Below are positions 30,181 through 31,408 of a DNA stretch of 31,408 nucleotides, one piece after another. A model generated the notes under the pieces. The model worked only from the letters and a program-made list of their open reading frames with translations. It was not told where the DNA came from and ran no database searches. The DNA lies in contig CADBRS010000146.1 of the NCBI GenBank assembly GCA_902797125.1, positions 1-31,408 on the forward strand, read 5' to 3'. The stretch comes from an uncultured Ruminococcus sp. (GTDB taxonomy: Bacteria; Bacillota; Clostridia; Oscillospirales; CAG-272). The position numbers and the translations under genes were made by a program. How positions within the stretch are numbered: position 1 is the first letter of the stretch; each line of letters starts with the position of its first letter.

Positions 30181-31408
30181 TCATCCGGGGAGTCCCAGAA
30201 CGTCGATATCCGAGATCCTCGCCACTCCGTCTGAACCCGGATCCGTGATGACGATCCTCAAATAAGCGCCCCTGACATTGGAAACACTGACGGTCGACGA
30301 ATCCCGGTCGTTATCCGTCACTTCGCCGATCTGACGCCACTCCGTTCCGTCCGAACTGATCTCGATTATGAAATCCTTCGTGTTCAACGCAGGATCCAAT
30401 CCAGCAGTCCCTGCGTGATAGACCGTGATCTCGGAGATCTTGAAATCGCCGCCCAGATCGATCGTCAAAGACTGTTCTCCGCTTGTTTCAGCGGTCCACA
30501 TATGATCGGATCCGCAGCTGCCGTCGGACACGAGAGAGGCCTTGTCCGCACCGCTCGAAGCCGCGATCTGCCATGCATTGTCAAGCTTCAGATCATAGGA
30601 CAGTCCGTTCGCTTTGCGGTACAGATTGAAATAGTGATCGGCACGGACAAATTCGACCGGATGCTCCCCGTATGAAGCGTAATACTCGTTCAAAGCCTTT
30701 TCAAGGTTTCGGACATCATACATCAGGTGGAAAGCCCAGACGCTGACTTGAGCAGAGACGAACACGGGAAAAGTACCGTCGTATCCCAGATAGGAAACGG
30801 CATCTTTAATGTGACCCATGATGTCGTTCAGCGGGGTCGTGCCCTCCGCGTTCTTGGCGAAGTAGGCGGGGGTCATCTGCTGGATCAGTTTGTTGTTCCG
30901 TACGCCGGTATATTTCAGTCTGAGCGAACTGCTCGTGAAGTTTTGGACCGTAAGACCGTAAAGATACGGCGCAGATGAAGTGTAGATCTCCCTTTGGACG
31001 TCCGTCAGATTGTCCCAGATCGTGACAGCCCTGAGTCCGGTCCTCTGCAGATAGGTATTCGTCAGTTCCACGTATGCCTTGAATGCTGCGGAATCCGGGA
31101 AATTGTCTCCCACAGACGCGCCGAACGTGTTCACAGGCATCGTATACCCCATCCCGGAGGGACCTGATACGAAGCAGACGTTGTCCGGAGCCGTGGAATA
31201 GTAGTAATTCATCATGCCGGGCGCCACGTCTGCCAGAGATGGGCTGATCGTCCAGTTGACCGGCACATAATCCATTGCCTTGGTGTTCATGCGCCAGTAT
31301 TCGTACATGGCGTGCATATCGTACTGGATGTTGTCCCCGTCGCTGAAATAGAAAGCGATGTAGATCTTGTTTTCCAGTTCGGGCATTTGCGGGACGGCCC
31401 GGGCCTGA
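30181..31408 (-). CDS. GxGYxYP-domain protein with C-terminal discoidin (F5/8 C) domain, 5' end missing
   Basis: The frame is open to the window edge, so at least 408 C-terminal residues are present and the true start lies outside; the ATG at 31384-31386 is probably internal. The N-terminal visible part matches GxGYxYP putative glycoside-hydrolase domains: YFSDGDNIQYD, VPVNWTISPSLADVAP, and SGPSGMGYTMP as the name motif, here GMGYTMP. The last 130 residues form an F5/8 type C carbohydrate-binding-like domain (LVSDGSCGSDHMWTAE, LTIDLGGDFKISEITVYH, ISSDGTEWRQIGEV, YLRIVI). It is probably a secreted or surface polysaccharide-acting protein, but no catalytic mechanism can be inferred. It has its own terminator at 30123. 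Confidence 0.8.
   Translation of the reverse strand, partial: QARAVPQMPELENKIYIAFYFSDGDNIQYDMHAMYEYWRMNTKAMDYVPVNWTISPSLADVAPGMMNYYYSTAPDNVCFVSGPSGMGYTMPVNTFGASVGDNFPDSAAFKAYVELTNTYLQRTGLRAVTIWDNLTDVQREIYTSSAPYLYGLTVQNFTSSSLRLKYTGVRNNKLIQQMTPAYFAKNAEGTTPLNDIMGHIKDAVSYLGYDGTFPVFVSAQVSVWAFHLMYDVRNLEKALNEYYASYGEHPVEFVRADHYFNLYRKANGLSYDLKLDNAWQIAASSGADKASLVSDGSCGSDHMWTAETSGEQSLTIDLGGDFKISEITVYHAGTAGLDPALNTKDFIIEISSDGTEWRQIGEVTDNDRDSSTVSVSNVRGAYLRIVITDPGSDGVARISDIDVLGLPG

Noticed and set aside
1..31408. CRISPR arrays, tRNA, rRNA, riboswitches and complete insertion sequences
   Set aside because: No evenly spaced repeats, no cloverleaf or T-loop pattern, no recognised aptamer core and no transposase frame were seen on either strand by eye. 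Dedicated covariance searches were not possible.

Overview
The window looks like part of the chromosome of a strictly anaerobic, fermentative member of the Clostridia (Firmicutes). Evidence: murB next to whiA, a coaE / transglycosylase-like pair, a trimeric NAD-linked [FeFe] hydrogenase with accessory genes, a sodium-pumping biotin decarboxylase, strong AGGAGG ribosome binding sites, and sigma-A promoters close to TTGACA-17-TATAAT. No tRNA, rRNA, CRISPR array or complete transposon was seen. I do not assign a genus.

Layout. (1) 1-2872, minus strand: a lipoprotein with its own promoter, then murB and whiA. (2) 2947-11382, plus strand: one promoter, eight closely packed genes and one terminator (Gfo/Idh/MocA oxidoreductase, coaE, a transglycosylase-like membrane protein lacking the catalytic Glu, M18 aminopeptidase, prfA, Sua5-type tsaC, a type II topoisomerase A subunit, and a 46-residue membrane peptide). 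(3) 11391-12221, minus: pyridoxal/pyridoxamine kinase. (4) 12360-17633, minus: a Na+-pump operon with a CoA-type carboxyltransferase, gamma subunit, biotin carrier, beta subunit, 5S-type carboxyltransferase and an Rrf2 regulator. (5) 17751-20299, minus: a Crp/Fnr regulator, an ABC solute-binding lipoprotein and an ABC permease with no ATPase, behind a consensus promoter with a palindrome at the expected start site. (6) 20300-21369: an AT-rich islet with a 292-bp inverted-repeat element and a small membrane protein. (7) 21384-30108, minus: a long operon for the trimeric hydrogenase (NuoE-, HndB-, NuoF- and HydA-like subunits) with a six-gene signalling block inside it. (8) 30181-31408, minus: the 3' part of a secreted-type GxGYxYP plus discoidin-domain protein cut by the window edge.

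How the parts fit. The hydrogenase operon and the decarboxylase operon are both ways an anaerobe handles excess reductant and decarboxylation energy. The strongest candidate for a little-described system is the block at 25459-29151: a hydrogenase-like protein with Ala where the proton-transfer Cys should be, two DRTGG-type proteins, two GHKL ATPases without a phosphoacceptor domain, and a PHP hydrolase. It is built like a hydrogen or redox sensing relay inside the enzyme's own operon. A second unusual signal is that none of the 34 genes with a visible 3' end uses TAG as stop codon, while the RF1 in this window has unusual residues in its codon-reading region.
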